Below are positions 35,583-44,094 of a stretch of 64,000 nt of DNA, in pieces; the stretch's first letter is position 1; every line of letters starts with the position of its first letter. The notes under the pieces are model-generated. The model was not told the origin of the DNA, did not search any database, and saw nothing but the letters and a program-made list of their open reading frames with translations. Source of the DNA: Acidimicrobiia bacterium. GTDB lineage: Bacteria; Actinomycetota; Acidimicrobiia; Acidimicrobiales; Bin134. Made by a program: the position numbers and the translations under genes. The stretch covers positions 1 to 64,000 of the forward strand of contig JAJDYE010000029.1 of the NCBI GenBank assembly GCA_022822905.1, given 5' to 3'.

Positions 35583-36334
35583 AGCTCGATCAGCGCGGCA
35601 ATCCGAGTATCCAGCCGGGGATGGCGGATGGCGTCGGCGATACCCCAATCGGGCTCATCGATCCACATGTGAAGCGCTGCCACCGTTGGCGATGGTACCT
35701 GAGCGGTCTGGGCAGAAAGTGTCATCAACGCAGACAACAGGCCAGGAGGGTACCGAGTGAGCGACACCGCCTCGAAGTCGGCGGCCAGGCCCCGCTGGGC
35801 GGGCAGCGCCCGGTCCATCACCCGGCGCCGCAGCCAGCCAACCGTTGTGAGCGGCCAGGCCAAGAGCACCCCGGCCAGCGTCTCGAACGCGGCATCGCCT
35901 CGACGAATCCGGCAGAGGTGATGGGCCACCAGCCCTTCCATCTCGATGCGCTCGAGCTGCTCCACTGCGCCGGATGTGACGACGATGGCCGCGTGGGCGG
36001 GGGTGCGGGCCGCGGCCAAAGAGTTGATCGAATGGGAGTGGATCACCCTCAGTTCGGGGGTGGGGATGCCGTGGCTGACGCAGAGGCCCTCCAGCACGTT
36101 TTCGATCGCCTCCTCCACTTCGCCGTGGGGAGCGGTGCTCTTGGTGAGGCGAAGAAGGAGCCGCCACGCAGCCAAGTGCAGTCCGATGGCCGCAACCACA
36201 CCAACGATCGCGCCGATCACCAAACAAACAAGCCAGGGCAATCCGACCAAGGCCAGGATCGCCAGGACCAACGCGCCGACAATCACTCCCAGTGTGACGA
36301 GGGCAGCTGCGGACCGGCGTCGGCTTGTGCTCAT
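35579..36334 (-). CDS. M48-like (HtpX-related) membrane protein with degenerate zinc motif
   Basis: 251 residues. Two N-terminal helices (about 11-30 and 33-55), then a domain laid out like M48 peptidases: INSLAAARTPAHAAIVVTSG matches the HtpX stretch before the active site, followed by LERIEMEGLVAHHLCRI. Where active members have HExxH, this protein has H138-H139-L-C-R142: the catalytic Glu and second His are gone. It is likely a pseudoprotease. It overlaps the pimA stop upstream and the lipoprotein start downstream, so all three are coupled. Confidence 0.7.
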   Translation of the reverse strand: MSTSRRRSAAALVTLGVIVGALVLAILALVGLPWLVCLVIGAIVGVVAAIGLHLAAWRLLLRLTKSTAPHGEVEEAIENVLEGLCVSHGIPTPELRVIHSHSINSLAAARTPAHAAIVVTSGAVEQLERIEMEGLVAHHLCRIRRGDAAFETLAGVLLAWPLTTVGWLRRRVMDRALPAQRGLAADFEAVSLTRYPPGLLSALMTLSAQTAQVPSPTVAALHMWIDEPDWGIADAIRHPRLDTRIAALIEL

Positions 36335-37452
36335 TCGACCTCCTGGCTTTCTCGCCGCGGGGGCTGGGGGGTGCGGACCCGGCGGCGGGCAGCCAGGTCG
36401 GCATAGATCTCGGCATAGCGGCTGGCCAGCGTGTCCATGGAGAACTGGTGGGCTCGGTCGAGTCCCGATTCCACCAAGGATGCCGCGGTGTCTTCGTCGA
36501 ACAGCACCCGCTTCAGGGCCACGGCCAACGCCGCGGGATCGCCCGGCTCGGAGAGAAGCGCGTCGCGCCCGGGCCGGGCGACGATGGCGTAGGCGTCGAG
36601 ATCGGAAGCCACGATCGGAGTCTTCGCCGCCATTGCCTCAAGCAGCACCACGCCGAATGACTCGCCGAACAGCGACGGGGCACAGAACACGTCGGCCCCT
36701 CGCAAACGGGCCTGCTTCTCGGCATCGGAAATCCGACCCAGCCATTCAACCCGGGGATCATTGCCGGTGCGCGCTCTCAAGGCATCGGTCTCTGGGCCAT
36801 CGCCTCCCACCCACAGCCGTACTTCATCGGGCAGGTATTGGAGGGCGTCGATAAGGATGCCCAATCCCTTGCGGGGCTCGTGGCGGCCCACGAAGAAGAT
36901 GGTGGGACAAGGCGCATTGATCGGCTCAGCTGAGGGGGCGTCCAACTCCACTCCGTTGAACACCAGCTCGTATCGACCGCCCAACTCCCCCTCGGCCAAG
37001 CGGCGGGCGTCCTCGGATACCGCGCAGCGATAGTCCAGGCGGTTGGCCACTGCTCGCACTATGGGGCGCAGATACTGGTAGGCGGTACTGTGGCCGGCCC
37101 GGTGGAAGGTGCCCAGCAGCGGTGCCGACTTCATCACGGCCGCTGTGTTGGTGGGGCCGGGGGCGAGGGGCTCGTGGAGGTGGAGGACGTCGAATTGCTC
37201 ATCGCGCAGCACCCGTATGGTGCGGAGTTGGGCCGGGGGGTCGGGGGCCAAGGGGGCGATGGAGCCGTTGGCCGCGGTGGGCAGGCTGTTGCCCAAGGGG
37301 GTGACCGACTCGTCGGGCGGAGGACCATCGCACGGGGCCAGCACCCGGGCTTCCACCCCCATACGACGCAGGGAACGGGCCAGTCCCATCACCTGGCCTT
37401 GGACACCGCCGGGGATGGTGAGGGAGTAGGGACAAACCAGGCCGACCCTCAT
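36331..37452 (-). CDS. pimA: Phosphatidylinositol mannosyltransferase (GT4)
   Basis: 373 residues. Starts MRVGLVCPYSLTIPGGVQGQV, the signature N-terminus of PimA. GT-B fold with HLHEPLAPGPTNTA, FNGVELDAPSAEP, IFFVGRHEPRKGLGILI and SLFGESFGVVLLEAMA (donor-binding EX7E). Transfers mannose from GDP-mannose to phosphatidylinositol on the inner leaflet, the first committed PIM step. The neighbours upstream (acyltransferase, PI synthase) confirm the assignment. Confidence 0.93.
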   Translation of the reverse strand: MRVGLVCPYSLTIPGGVQGQVMGLARSLRRMGVEARVLAPCDGPPPDESVTPLGNSLPTAANGSIAPLAPDPPAQLRTIRVLRDEQFDVLHLHEPLAPGPTNTAAVMKSAPLLGTFHRAGHSTAYQYLRPIVRAVANRLDYRCAVSEDARRLAEGELGGRYELVFNGVELDAPSAEPINAPCPTIFFVGRHEPRKGLGILIDALQYLPDEVRLWVGGDGPETDALRARTGNDPRVEWLGRISDAEKQARLRGADVFCAPSLFGESFGVVLLEAMAAKTPIVASDLDAYAIVARPGRDALLSEPGDPAALAVALKRVLFDEDTAASLVESGLDRAHQFSMDTLASRYAEIYADLAARRRVRTPQPPRRESQEVE

Positions 37453-38459
37453 CCGGGCGCCCTCACTCGCGCGGACCGCTCAACTTGGTCAGGCTGCTGG
37501 TGCAGGCCCCTTCGTTGCTGGCGGAATCTGTGGAGGGCTTCTTCATCGCTCGGCCAGTTGGTCTGCATCAGGTGCCACTGCTCTGGAGCGGCGCGGATCA
37601 GCTCTTCCAAAGCCAGGGCCAGATCTTGGGTGACTCGGGTCACGTCGGCCCGCAAGCGGCCCTGTCGCTCAGCGGGAACCGGAGGGAGCACCACACCCCG
37701 GTGGTTGGGCCCGTCTTGGTAGACCGCGGTGGGCAGAATCGCCGCGCCGGTCCGCAGAGCGAGGGTGGCTGGGCCGCCGGGCAGCAGGGTGCGCTCACCG
37801 AAGAACTCCACCTCCACTCCCCCGCGGCCAACCTGTCGATCGGCGAGCAGGCACACCACCTGCCGGGACCGCAGCGACTTGATGAGCACCGAGACTGCGT
37901 CCGGACCCAGAGCCACAATGTCGATGCCCATGCGGCGGCGCTCCTCCACCATCCAATCGAACAGCCGGGCCGGCTTGAGCGGCTCGACCACGGAGATCAC
38001 CGGGTAGCCCGGAATGCGGGCCATCCACGTTCCCGCCCACTCCCAGCCTCCGAGGTGGGGAAGGGCCAGTATCGGGGCCGTGCCGGAGTCGATGGCCTCT
38101 TGAATGTGGTTGAACCCCTGGTGGCTGAATCCGGCTTCCACCTCGGCGTCGTCCAGATCGCCGAGCCGGGCGCCGTCGAACCAGTAACGGGCGTAAGACT
38201 CGAACGAGGCTCGCACCGCCTGGGCCAGCGCTTCACCTTGCATTTCGGGGCCGCACACCCTCTGGAGGCGGCGCTCGGTGATGAAGCGACGCTCGGGCAG
38301 CAGCCGGTACGCGCTCCGGCTGATGGCCCGGGTGAGGGCTGCTCCCACCGATTGCGGCAACCGGCGAGCCAGGGCGGCCCCGCTGCGGTACAGCACCACG
38401 TCGGCCGAGAGGCGGCGGGTTCGGTGTATCGGAGCAACCGTCTCGGCAGTGTCGGTCAT
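37449..38459 (-). CDS. PIM acyltransferase (LpxL/HtrB-type, PatA-like)
   Basis: 336 residues from ATG 38459, overlapping the pgsA stop. Lysophospholipid acyltransferase fold: ILALPHLGGWEWAGTWMA has the HX4E catalytic pair, and VCLLADRQVGRGGVEVEFFGE the second conserved block. By family and position it acylates mannose of PIM1/PIM2, like Rv2611c. Bound to the inner face of the membrane. The C-terminus is polar and variable. Confidence 0.88.
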   Translation of the reverse strand: MTDTAETVAPIHRTRRLSADVVLYRSGAALARRLPQSVGAALTRAISRSAYRLLPERRFITERRLQRVCGPEMQGEALAQAVRASFESYARYWFDGARLGDLDDAEVEAGFSHQGFNHIQEAIDSGTAPILALPHLGGWEWAGTWMARIPGYPVISVVEPLKPARLFDWMVEERRRMGIDIVALGPDAVSVLIKSLRSRQVVCLLADRQVGRGGVEVEFFGERTLLPGGPATLALRTGAAILPTAVYQDGPNHRGVVLPPVPAERQGRLRADVTRVTQDLALALEELIRAAPEQWHLMQTNWPSDEEALHRFRQQRRGLHQQPDQVERSARVRAPG

Positions 38460-39049
38460 ACTGAATGCAGGGAGTCGGCCTGACGCCATACCTTGGCAAA
38501 CCGATAGACGGCGGTGGCGGCAGTGAGGCCCAGCATGGCCCACAGTATGGGGATCAGCACGAAGCTGAAGGCCAAACCGGCTCCGAGCACGAAGAACCGC
38601 TCGGCCCGCTCCATGAGGCCGCCCTTGGCATCGAGCCCGAGCGACTCGGCCTTGGCCCGCAGATAGGAGACCAGCGAGGCCACCGCCATGAGGGCCACTG
38701 GCAGCATGAAGATGCGCCCCGGCTCATTGGAGCCCAAGTACCAGGCCACCCCCCCGAACAGCAGGGCATCGCACACCCGATCGCTGGCCGAGTCGAAGAA
38801 GGCGCCCCGGACCGAGCTGGTGCCCGATGCTTTGGCGATGGGCCCGTCGAGGGCGTCGGAAAGACCGGTGAGGATCAAGAACACCAGCCCGAGGATCAGC
38901 TGGCCTCGACCGATGACCACGGCGGCCACCGCAGCCATGACGATGCCGAAGGCGGTAACCCCATCGGCGCTCGCGCCCAACCGGCAGAGGACGGCGCCGA
39001 TGGGATCAAGCCCACGATTGACCGCCGAGCGCCAATTGCCGTCGAACAT
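38456..39049 (-). CDS. pgsA: CDP-alcohol phosphatidyltransferase (phosphatidylinositol(-phosphate) synthase)
   Basis: 197 residues, about six helices. The family motif D-x2-D-G-x2-A-R-x8-G-x3-D-x3-D appears as SDALDGPIAK followed by GAFFDSASD: all four Asp are present, but the usual Arg after Ala is Lys. Position in HIT-pgsA-acyltransferase-pimA points to synthesis of the PI precursor from CDP-diacylglycerol and inositol (phosphate). Confidence 0.88.
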   Translation of the reverse strand: MFDGNWRSAVNRGLDPIGAVLCRLGASADGVTAFGIVMAAVAAVVIGRGQLILGLVFLILTGLSDALDGPIAKASGTSSVRGAFFDSASDRVCDALLFGGVAWYLGSNEPGRIFMLPVALMAVASLVSYLRAKAESLGLDAKGGLMERAERFFVLGAGLAFSFVLIPILWAMLGLTAATAVYRFAKVWRQADSLHSV

Positions 39050-39056
39050 GTGGCCT

Positions 39057-39596
39057 CTACTCTACTTCTGGGCCTGAACGCAGGTCAGTCCAGTCTTCGG
39101 GATTGGGTTGCACCAACTGGGCCCAGTCTTCGGGATTGGGCTGCACCAGCTGGTCGATCAGATCGCCGGTGATGCCGTCCACAAACACCAATCCCCGCTG
39201 GTCGGGCTGGGGTTCGTTGGAGTAGAGCAGGATGCGCCAAGTGGGGCGGCTGAACCAGCCTCGCCACCCCATTTGAGCCGATGCATGGCCCACGGGAAAG
39301 CCCACCGCGCCGGTAGCGATCACCAACGCGTCGGATTCGTCGATCTTCAGCTCCTTCCCGCAGACGAAGCCATATGCGGCGAAGGCGGCCAAGGCGATAG
39401 CTGCGGCCAAGAACCCCCCATTGACCAGGGGACTATCGGAGGCAACGGCCCAAACCACCGTACACACCACTGCGGCTGACAAGTAGATGATGGCCGGGAT
39501 CCGGCGGCGGCTGTTGTTGGGAAACAGATAGGGGCCGACGTATTCGCTGACGTTCAGCTCCTGAGGCAACTCGTCGGTGATCTCCGCGTCGGACAC
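39057..39596 (-). CDS. Two-helix membrane protein, hypothetical
   Basis: 179 residues. Cytosolic N-terminus, two helices (IIYLSAAVVCTVVWAVA and GFLAAAIALAAFAAYGFV) and a soluble domain with KIDESDALVIATGAVGFPVG and RPTWRILLYSNEPQPDQRG. The end repeats LVQPNPEDW twice through an in-frame 33-bp duplication. It sits between the HIT gene and pgsA. No family recognised; the layout suggests a small conserved actinobacterial membrane protein. Confidence 0.75.
   Translation of the reverse strand: MSDAEITDELPQELNVSEYVGPYLFPNNSRRRIPAIIYLSAAVVCTVVWAVASDSPLVNGGFLAAAIALAAFAAYGFVCGKELKIDESDALVIATGAVGFPVGHASAQMGWRGWFSRPTWRILLYSNEPQPDQRGLVFVDGITGDLIDQLVQPNPEDWAQLVQPNPEDWTDLRSGPEVE
39091..39153. repeat. 33-bp-period direct repeat at a gene 3' end
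   Basis: Copies 39091-39120 and 39124-39153 are 30 bp with two mismatches, in frame, encoding QLVQPNPEDW twice just before the stop region of the 39057-39596 gene. Confidence 0.88.
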
Positions 39597-39605
39597 AACG
39601 AAAGG

Positions 39606-40112
39606 CTACCCACCTTCCCAGGCACTTCTCAGCTTTGACCATGACTCGGCCAGGGGCTCGGGAAGCACTCGAGTCTCGGCCGAGGTTGTCATGAAATTGG
39701 TGTCGCCCCGCCAGCGAGGCAAGCAGTGGACGTGCAGATGGCCGGGTATTCCAGCGCCTGCGGCCGCTCCCAAATTGAGGCCCACGTTCACGCCATCGGG
39801 GTTGTAGGCCCGGCGAATGGCCGCCACCGCGGCTCGAACGGCGGCCCACAGTTCATCGCTCTCGTTATCGCTGAGATCGGCCAGGTCGGCCACCGGCCGG
39901 TTGGGCACCACCATCAGATGACCACTGCCGTAGGGGAAGGCGTTGAGCACCGCGAAGCAAGTCGCACCCCGCCACAAGATGCCGGTCTCCTCTTCGGGTT
40001 CGGGGGCGGCCAATATCTGCTCGAACAGGGTGGCCTCTCCCGGCTGAGAGCCAGCGTCCGCAATGCCCGCAACGTACTGGCTGCGCCACGGGGCCCACAG
40101 ACGCTCAAGCAT
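39606..40112 (-). CDS. HIT-family nucleotide hydrolase/phosphorylase
   Basis: 168 residues. N-terminal LERLWAPWRSQYV and the HIT triad PGHLHVHCLPRW, with NAFPYGSGHLMVVPNRPV upstream, typical of the Ap4A-type branch next to thrS in Actinobacteria. Likely cleaves dinucleoside polyphosphates or nucleotidyl adducts. Its ATG shares one base with the thrS stop. Confidence 0.92.
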   Translation of the reverse strand: MLERLWAPWRSQYVAGIADAGSQPGEATLFEQILAAPEPEEETGILWRGATCFAVLNAFPYGSGHLMVVPNRPVADLADLSDNESDELWAAVRAAVAAIRRAYNPDGVNVGLNLGAAAGAGIPGHLHVHCLPRWRGDTNFMTTSAETRVLPEPLAESWSKLRSAWEGG

Positions 40113-42115
40113 CAGCGGTGTGTTTCCACATCGTCAGCCAGCCGGGCTGCAAAGTCCTCCAACGGCACTCCCCGCTCGTCGCCGTCGCTGCCCCGGGCGT
40201 TCACTCCCACAGTGCCGTGGGCCACGTCGTCGTCGCCCACCACCAGCACGTAAGGCAACTTCTGGAGCTTGGCCGCTCGGATACGCCGGCCCAACGGCTC
40301 TTGGGCGTCGGACACCTCTACTCTGAACCCGTCTCGGCGTAGACGAGCCTCCACGTCGGCGGCATAGTCGCCATGGGAGGCGGCCACCGGCAAGATGGCG
40401 GCTTGGACCGGGGCCAGCCAGGCCGGGAACGCACCGCCAAAGTGCTCGATGAGCACGCCGAAGAAGCGCTCGATTGATCCCATCAGAGCCCGATGGATCA
40501 TCACCGGTCGGTGGCGTCCGCCGTCGGAGCCCACATACTCCAGGTCGAACCGCTCGGGCAGTTGGAAATCGACCTGGATAGTGGAGAGCTGCCAACTCCG
40601 ACCGATGGCATCACGCACGTCGATGTCGATCTTGGGTCCGTAGAATGCACCGCCACCCTCGTCCAACTCGTACTCCAGCCCGGAGACCTCCAACGCATGG
40701 CGGAGGGCATCGGTGGCCAGATCCCATTCGGCGTCGTCCCCTATCGACTTCTCCGACGGCCGGGTGGCCAGTCGAGCCTCGAATGAGCCGAAACCGAACG
40801 CCCGCAGCACCGACAGCACAAACGCCACCAACGAGGCGATCTCAGCCGGGGCCTGCTCCCGGGTGGCGAAGATGTGGCTGTCGTCCTGGGTGAATCCCCG
40901 GATGCGCATCAGACCATGGACCGCCCCGGACAACTCGTAGCGGTACACCGTGCCCAGCTCGAACATGCGGATGGGCAGGTCGCGATAAGAACGCTGGTTG
41001 CTCTTGTAGATCAGCGCGTGAAAAGGGCAGTTCATCGGCTTGAGGTGGTAGGAGGCACCGTCCATCTCCAGAGCCGGGTACATGCTCTCCCGATAGAAGT
41101 CCAGATGCCCGCTGGTCTCCCACAGCTCGGAACGAGCGACGTGGGGGGTTACAACGAACTGGTAGTCGCCCTCTTCGTGACGGTCGCGGCTGTAGTCCTC
41201 GATGATGCGGCGCACCGCAGCGCCCTTGGGGTGCCACACCGCCAGCCCCGGACCCAACTCAGTGGGCCACGAGAGCAGATCGAGCTCTCGGGCCAGGCGA
41301 CGGTGGTCCCGCTTTTCCGCCTCGGCCAGCCGGTGCAGGTGGGCGGCCAGGTCTTTTCGAGACGCCCAGGCCGTACCGTAGACACGCTGCAAGGAGGGGC
41401 GGCCGGCGTCGCGGCGCCAGTAGGCCCCGGCCACGCTCATCAGTTTGAAGTGCCCCAGCCGTCCGGTGGACGGGACGTGGGGGCCGCGGCACAAGTCGAT
41501 GAACGAATCCGAGTTGCGGTAGTAGCTGATCTGGCCGTCGCCGGCCACCTCGTCGGCCAGCTCATCGGCCGACTGGCCGCCAGCCGACTGCCCGCCAGCA
41601 GCGACATCGGAGGCCATGGCCACCGTCTCGATGATCTCCCGCTTGTATGGGTGGCCTGCAAACAGCTCCAGCCCTTCCTCGACCGGCACCTCATGACGCT
41701 CAAAGGGCTGATCGGCGGCAATGATCTCCTGCATCCGGGACTCAATGGCCTCAAGGTCGTCATCGCTGATAGTGGCCCCGTCGGGCAAGTCGAAGTCGTA
41801 GTAGAAACCGTCTTGAATGGGAGGGCCGACGGCGTAGGTGGCACCGGGGTACATCTCCAATACCGCCTGGGCCAGCACATGGGCAGTGGAGTGGCGCAGC
41901 GTCTCCAGGCCGACATCGCTGTCGGCGGTGATGAGGGCCACCTGTTGACCGTCGGCCAGCGAAACGCTCAAGTCCACCTCCGCATCGTCGACGGTGGCGA
42001 TGAGGGCGGCTTTGGCCAGACCGGGGCCGATATCAATGGCCAGATCCCCCGCGGTTGCGCCGACAGGAAGTACACGCGTGCTGCCGTCGGGGAGAATGAC
42101 GCTGATTTCAGCCAT
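40112..42115 (-). CDS. thrS: Threonyl-tRNA synthetase
   Basis: 667 residues. N-terminal TGS domain (VILPDGSTRVLPVGAT), editing SAD domain (RHSTAHVLAQAVLEMYPG, with later RGPHVPSTGRLGHFKLM), catalytic core (NCPFHALIYKS, YRYELSGAVHGLMRIRGFTQ, DIDVRDAIGRSWQLSTIQVD, MIHRALMGSIERF) and anticodon domain. A 15-bp in-frame duplication (41568-41582 and 41583-41597) inserts GGQSAGGQSA in the SAD domain. First gene of the thrS-HIT-PIM block. Confidence 0.96.
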   Translation of the reverse strand: MAEISVILPDGSTRVLPVGATAGDLAIDIGPGLAKAALIATVDDAEVDLSVSLADGQQVALITADSDVGLETLRHSTAHVLAQAVLEMYPGATYAVGPPIQDGFYYDFDLPDGATISDDDLEAIESRMQEIIAADQPFERHEVPVEEGLELFAGHPYKREIIETVAMASDVAAGGQSAGGQSADELADEVAGDGQISYYRNSDSFIDLCRGPHVPSTGRLGHFKLMSVAGAYWRRDAGRPSLQRVYGTAWASRKDLAAHLHRLAEAEKRDHRRLARELDLLSWPTELGPGLAVWHPKGAAVRRIIEDYSRDRHEEGDYQFVVTPHVARSELWETSGHLDFYRESMYPALEMDGASYHLKPMNCPFHALIYKSNQRSYRDLPIRMFELGTVYRYELSGAVHGLMRIRGFTQDDSHIFATREQAPAEIASLVAFVLSVLRAFGFGSFEARLATRPSEKSIGDDAEWDLATDALRHALEVSGLEYELDEGGGAFYGPKIDIDVRDAIGRSWQLSTIQVDFQLPERFDLEYVGSDGGRHRPVMIHRALMGSIERFFGVLIEHFGGAFPAWLAPVQAAILPVAASHGDYAADVEARLRRDGFRVEVSDAQEPLGRRIRAAKLQKLPYVLVVGDDDVAHGTVGVNARGSDGDERGVPLEDFAARLADDVETHR
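41568..41597. repeat. 15-bp tandem duplication inside thrS
   Basis: Adjacent copies GCCGACTGGCCGCCA and GCCGACTGCCCGCCA (one mismatch), in frame, encoding AGGQS twice. Confidence 0.85.
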
Positions 42116-42174
42116 AGCTCAACAAATTAACCTTTCGGCCTAACTGTGCCTGCCCAATTATCGCGAACGGCCCG

Positions 42175-43344
42175 CTACGAGAGCCGGACGCCGAGCAGGG
42201 TGGCTGCCGGTTGAATCCCCCCTGCTGAAGCGGCATCGTCGATGGCCGCGACCGCCGAGGGGGTGTCCAAATCGTTGTCAAGGCAAGCCCGGACCTGCTC
42301 GAGGACCGCAGGAGCTGGGTCGGAGCTGCCATCGTCCGCCGCTTGCCAGGCATCGAGGCGCTCAGCAGCGGCGGGCATGACCGAATCGTCCCACTCCCAG
42401 GAATCCCGGTAGTGATGGGCCACAATGGCCAAGCGGATGGCCCGGGGGTCGTACTCCTTCAACAGGTCGGAGACGAACACCAGGTTGCCCAATGACTTGG
42501 ACATCTTGGCGCCGTCCATCCGCACCATGGCCTGGTGCATCCAGTGGCGCACGAACTGCTTGCCGGTAACCACCTCCGATTGAGCGGCCTCGCACTCGTG
42601 ATGGGGGTAGATCAGATCGGACCCTCCTCCGTGAAGATCCACGGTGTCGCCCAGTTCCCGCATGGCCAGCGCCGAGCACTCGATGTGCCAGCCGGGACGG
42701 CCTGGGCCCCACTTGGAGTCCCAGGCAGGCTCGTCGGGGGCGGACTTCTGCCACAGCACGAAGTCGAGGGGGTTGCGCTTGTTGGGATCGTCGGGGTTGC
42801 CCCCGTGTTCGGCGGCCAGGGCCAGCATGGTATCCTGGTCGAAGTGGCTGACCTGGCCGAATCGGTCGAAGGCGGAGATGTCGAAATACACCGATCCGCC
42901 AGCCTGATAGGCGTACCCCCGGTCCAAAACGAGGCCGATCATCTTGCGGATGTCGGCGATGGCCGACGTGGCCCGGGGCTCCGACCAGCACGGCAGCATG
43001 TCCAATGCCTCCATGTCGGAGTCGAACCGGGCGGTCTCGGCCGCAGCCAGATCCAGATAGTGGACGCCTATCTCCCGGGCCTTGCGGAGGATGTCGTCGT
43101 CCACGTCGGTGATGTTGCGCACGCAGCGGGTTTCGTGGCCCCGGTCGCGCAGCCGCCGTTGGAGCACGTCGTAGGCCACATAGGTGGCGGCGTGGCCCAA
43201 GTGGGTGGCGTCGTAGGGGGTGATGCCGCAGGTGTACATGGCCACCACCGGCCCCGGCTCGAACGGCACCACTGCCTGACGAGCGGTGTCGTAGAGGCGC
43301 ATCGGACCCGACGGGGATGAGGCCGGAGATGGGGAGGAGGGCAT
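42175..43344 (-). CDS. mshC: Cysteine:GlcN-Ins ligase (mycothiol biosynthesis), MshC-type
   Basis: 389 residues from ATG 43344. CysS-like class I ligase, but the HIGH region reads MYTCGITPYDATHLGHAATY, the MshC form; CysS has GPTVYD. Also KMSKSLGN, GWHIECSALAMRELGDTVDL (zinc and Cys recognition) and HHECEAAQSE. Joins cysteine to glucosaminyl-inositol with ATP, the third mycothiol step. A CysS paralogue cannot be fully excluded without alignment. The longer frame to 43554 overlaps npdG and is rejected. Confidence 0.85.
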   Translation of the reverse strand: MPSSPSPASSPSGPMRLYDTARQAVVPFEPGPVVAMYTCGITPYDATHLGHAATYVAYDVLQRRLRDRGHETRCVRNITDVDDDILRKAREIGVHYLDLAAAETARFDSDMEALDMLPCWSEPRATSAIADIRKMIGLVLDRGYAYQAGGSVYFDISAFDRFGQVSHFDQDTMLALAAEHGGNPDDPNKRNPLDFVLWQKSAPDEPAWDSKWGPGRPGWHIECSALAMRELGDTVDLHGGGSDLIYPHHECEAAQSEVVTGKQFVRHWMHQAMVRMDGAKMSKSLGNLVFVSDLLKEYDPRAIRLAIVAHHYRDSWEWDDSVMPAAAERLDAWQAADDGSSDPAPAVLEQVRACLDNDLDTPSAVAAIDDAASAGGIQPAATLLGVRLS

Positions 43345-43355
43345 GACCGACGGGC

Positions 43356-44021
43356 TCAGCCGTCTTCGAGGCCCAACCCGGTGAAACGGATCGCCACCCG
43401 GGTCTTGTAGCGGACGTTTAGTTGCAGCAGCACCGCGGTAAAGGCCTCGACCGGGCTCGCGCCCGACAGCGGACCGGCGTCGAGGGCCCGGACACCGGGG
43501 AGCTTGTTCATGACTTCCATGGTGGTGACGGTGGCCTCGGGGTGGTCGGAGCACACCAGTACGTCGCAGTCCACCGGCCGGCTGAGATCGCCCAGATCAT
43601 GGGCTGGCACATGGTGGAGGGCGCCCGATACCAGGGCTTGGGGCACCGCGGCCTGCACCGCCGCCGCGATCGAGCCCCGGGAGGGCACCAGCGGCTGGAA
43701 TTCCCGGCCCATCTTGGCCAGGGCGTTGGCCATGCTGATGACTACCTTGCCGGCCAGCTCATCGGCCACGGACGCCGCAGTGGCTGCGGCGGCATCCCAG
43801 GGGGTGGCCACCACCACCACGTCGCGGGAGGCGGCGCCGGGATTGGCCGAACCGGTCAGGGGGAGCTGGCGGTCGGGCCATTCCGCCAACAGACCTTCGC
43901 AGATCTCGGCGGCCCGCTCCGCCGAACGCGACCCCACCACGGTCTCGATTCCCACCGATGCCAACCGGACAGCCAAGGCTCGGCCCGCCGGTCCTGTGCC
44001 TCCGAGAATCCCGATCCGCAT
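43356..44021 (-). CDS. npdG: F420H2:NADP oxidoreductase
   Basis: 221 residues from ATG 44021 (MRIGILGGTGPAGRALAVRL). Rossmann GxGxxG-type start, VVGSRSAERAAEI specifying NADP, VVVVATPWDA, and ALHHVPAHDLGDL with DVLVCSD, as in NpdG/Fno enzymes. Shuttles hydride between reduced F420 and NADP, which suits the F420-type LLM enzyme at 44881-45789. A TTGACA hexamer lies on the minus strand at 44068-44073. Confidence 0.88.
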   Translation of the reverse strand: MRIGILGGTGPAGRALAVRLASVGIETVVGSRSAERAAEICEGLLAEWPDRQLPLTGSANPGAASRDVVVVATPWDAAAATAASVADELAGKVVISMANALAKMGREFQPLVPSRGSIAAAVQAAVPQALVSGALHHVPAHDLGDLSRPVDCDVLVCSDHPEATVTTMEVMNKLPGVRALDAGPLSGASPVEAFTAVLLQLNVRYKTRVAIRFTGLGLEDG

Positions 44022-44094
44022 CGGCCTAACGGTATAGGAGGTGTACTCCCGAACCCACATAGGACCATGTCAAGGCGAGTAGCCTCCAACGATT

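Noticed and set aside
42116..42174. T-box or attenuator upstream of thrS
   Set aside because: The 59 bp gap is too short and shows no T-box motif or terminator/antiterminator pair.
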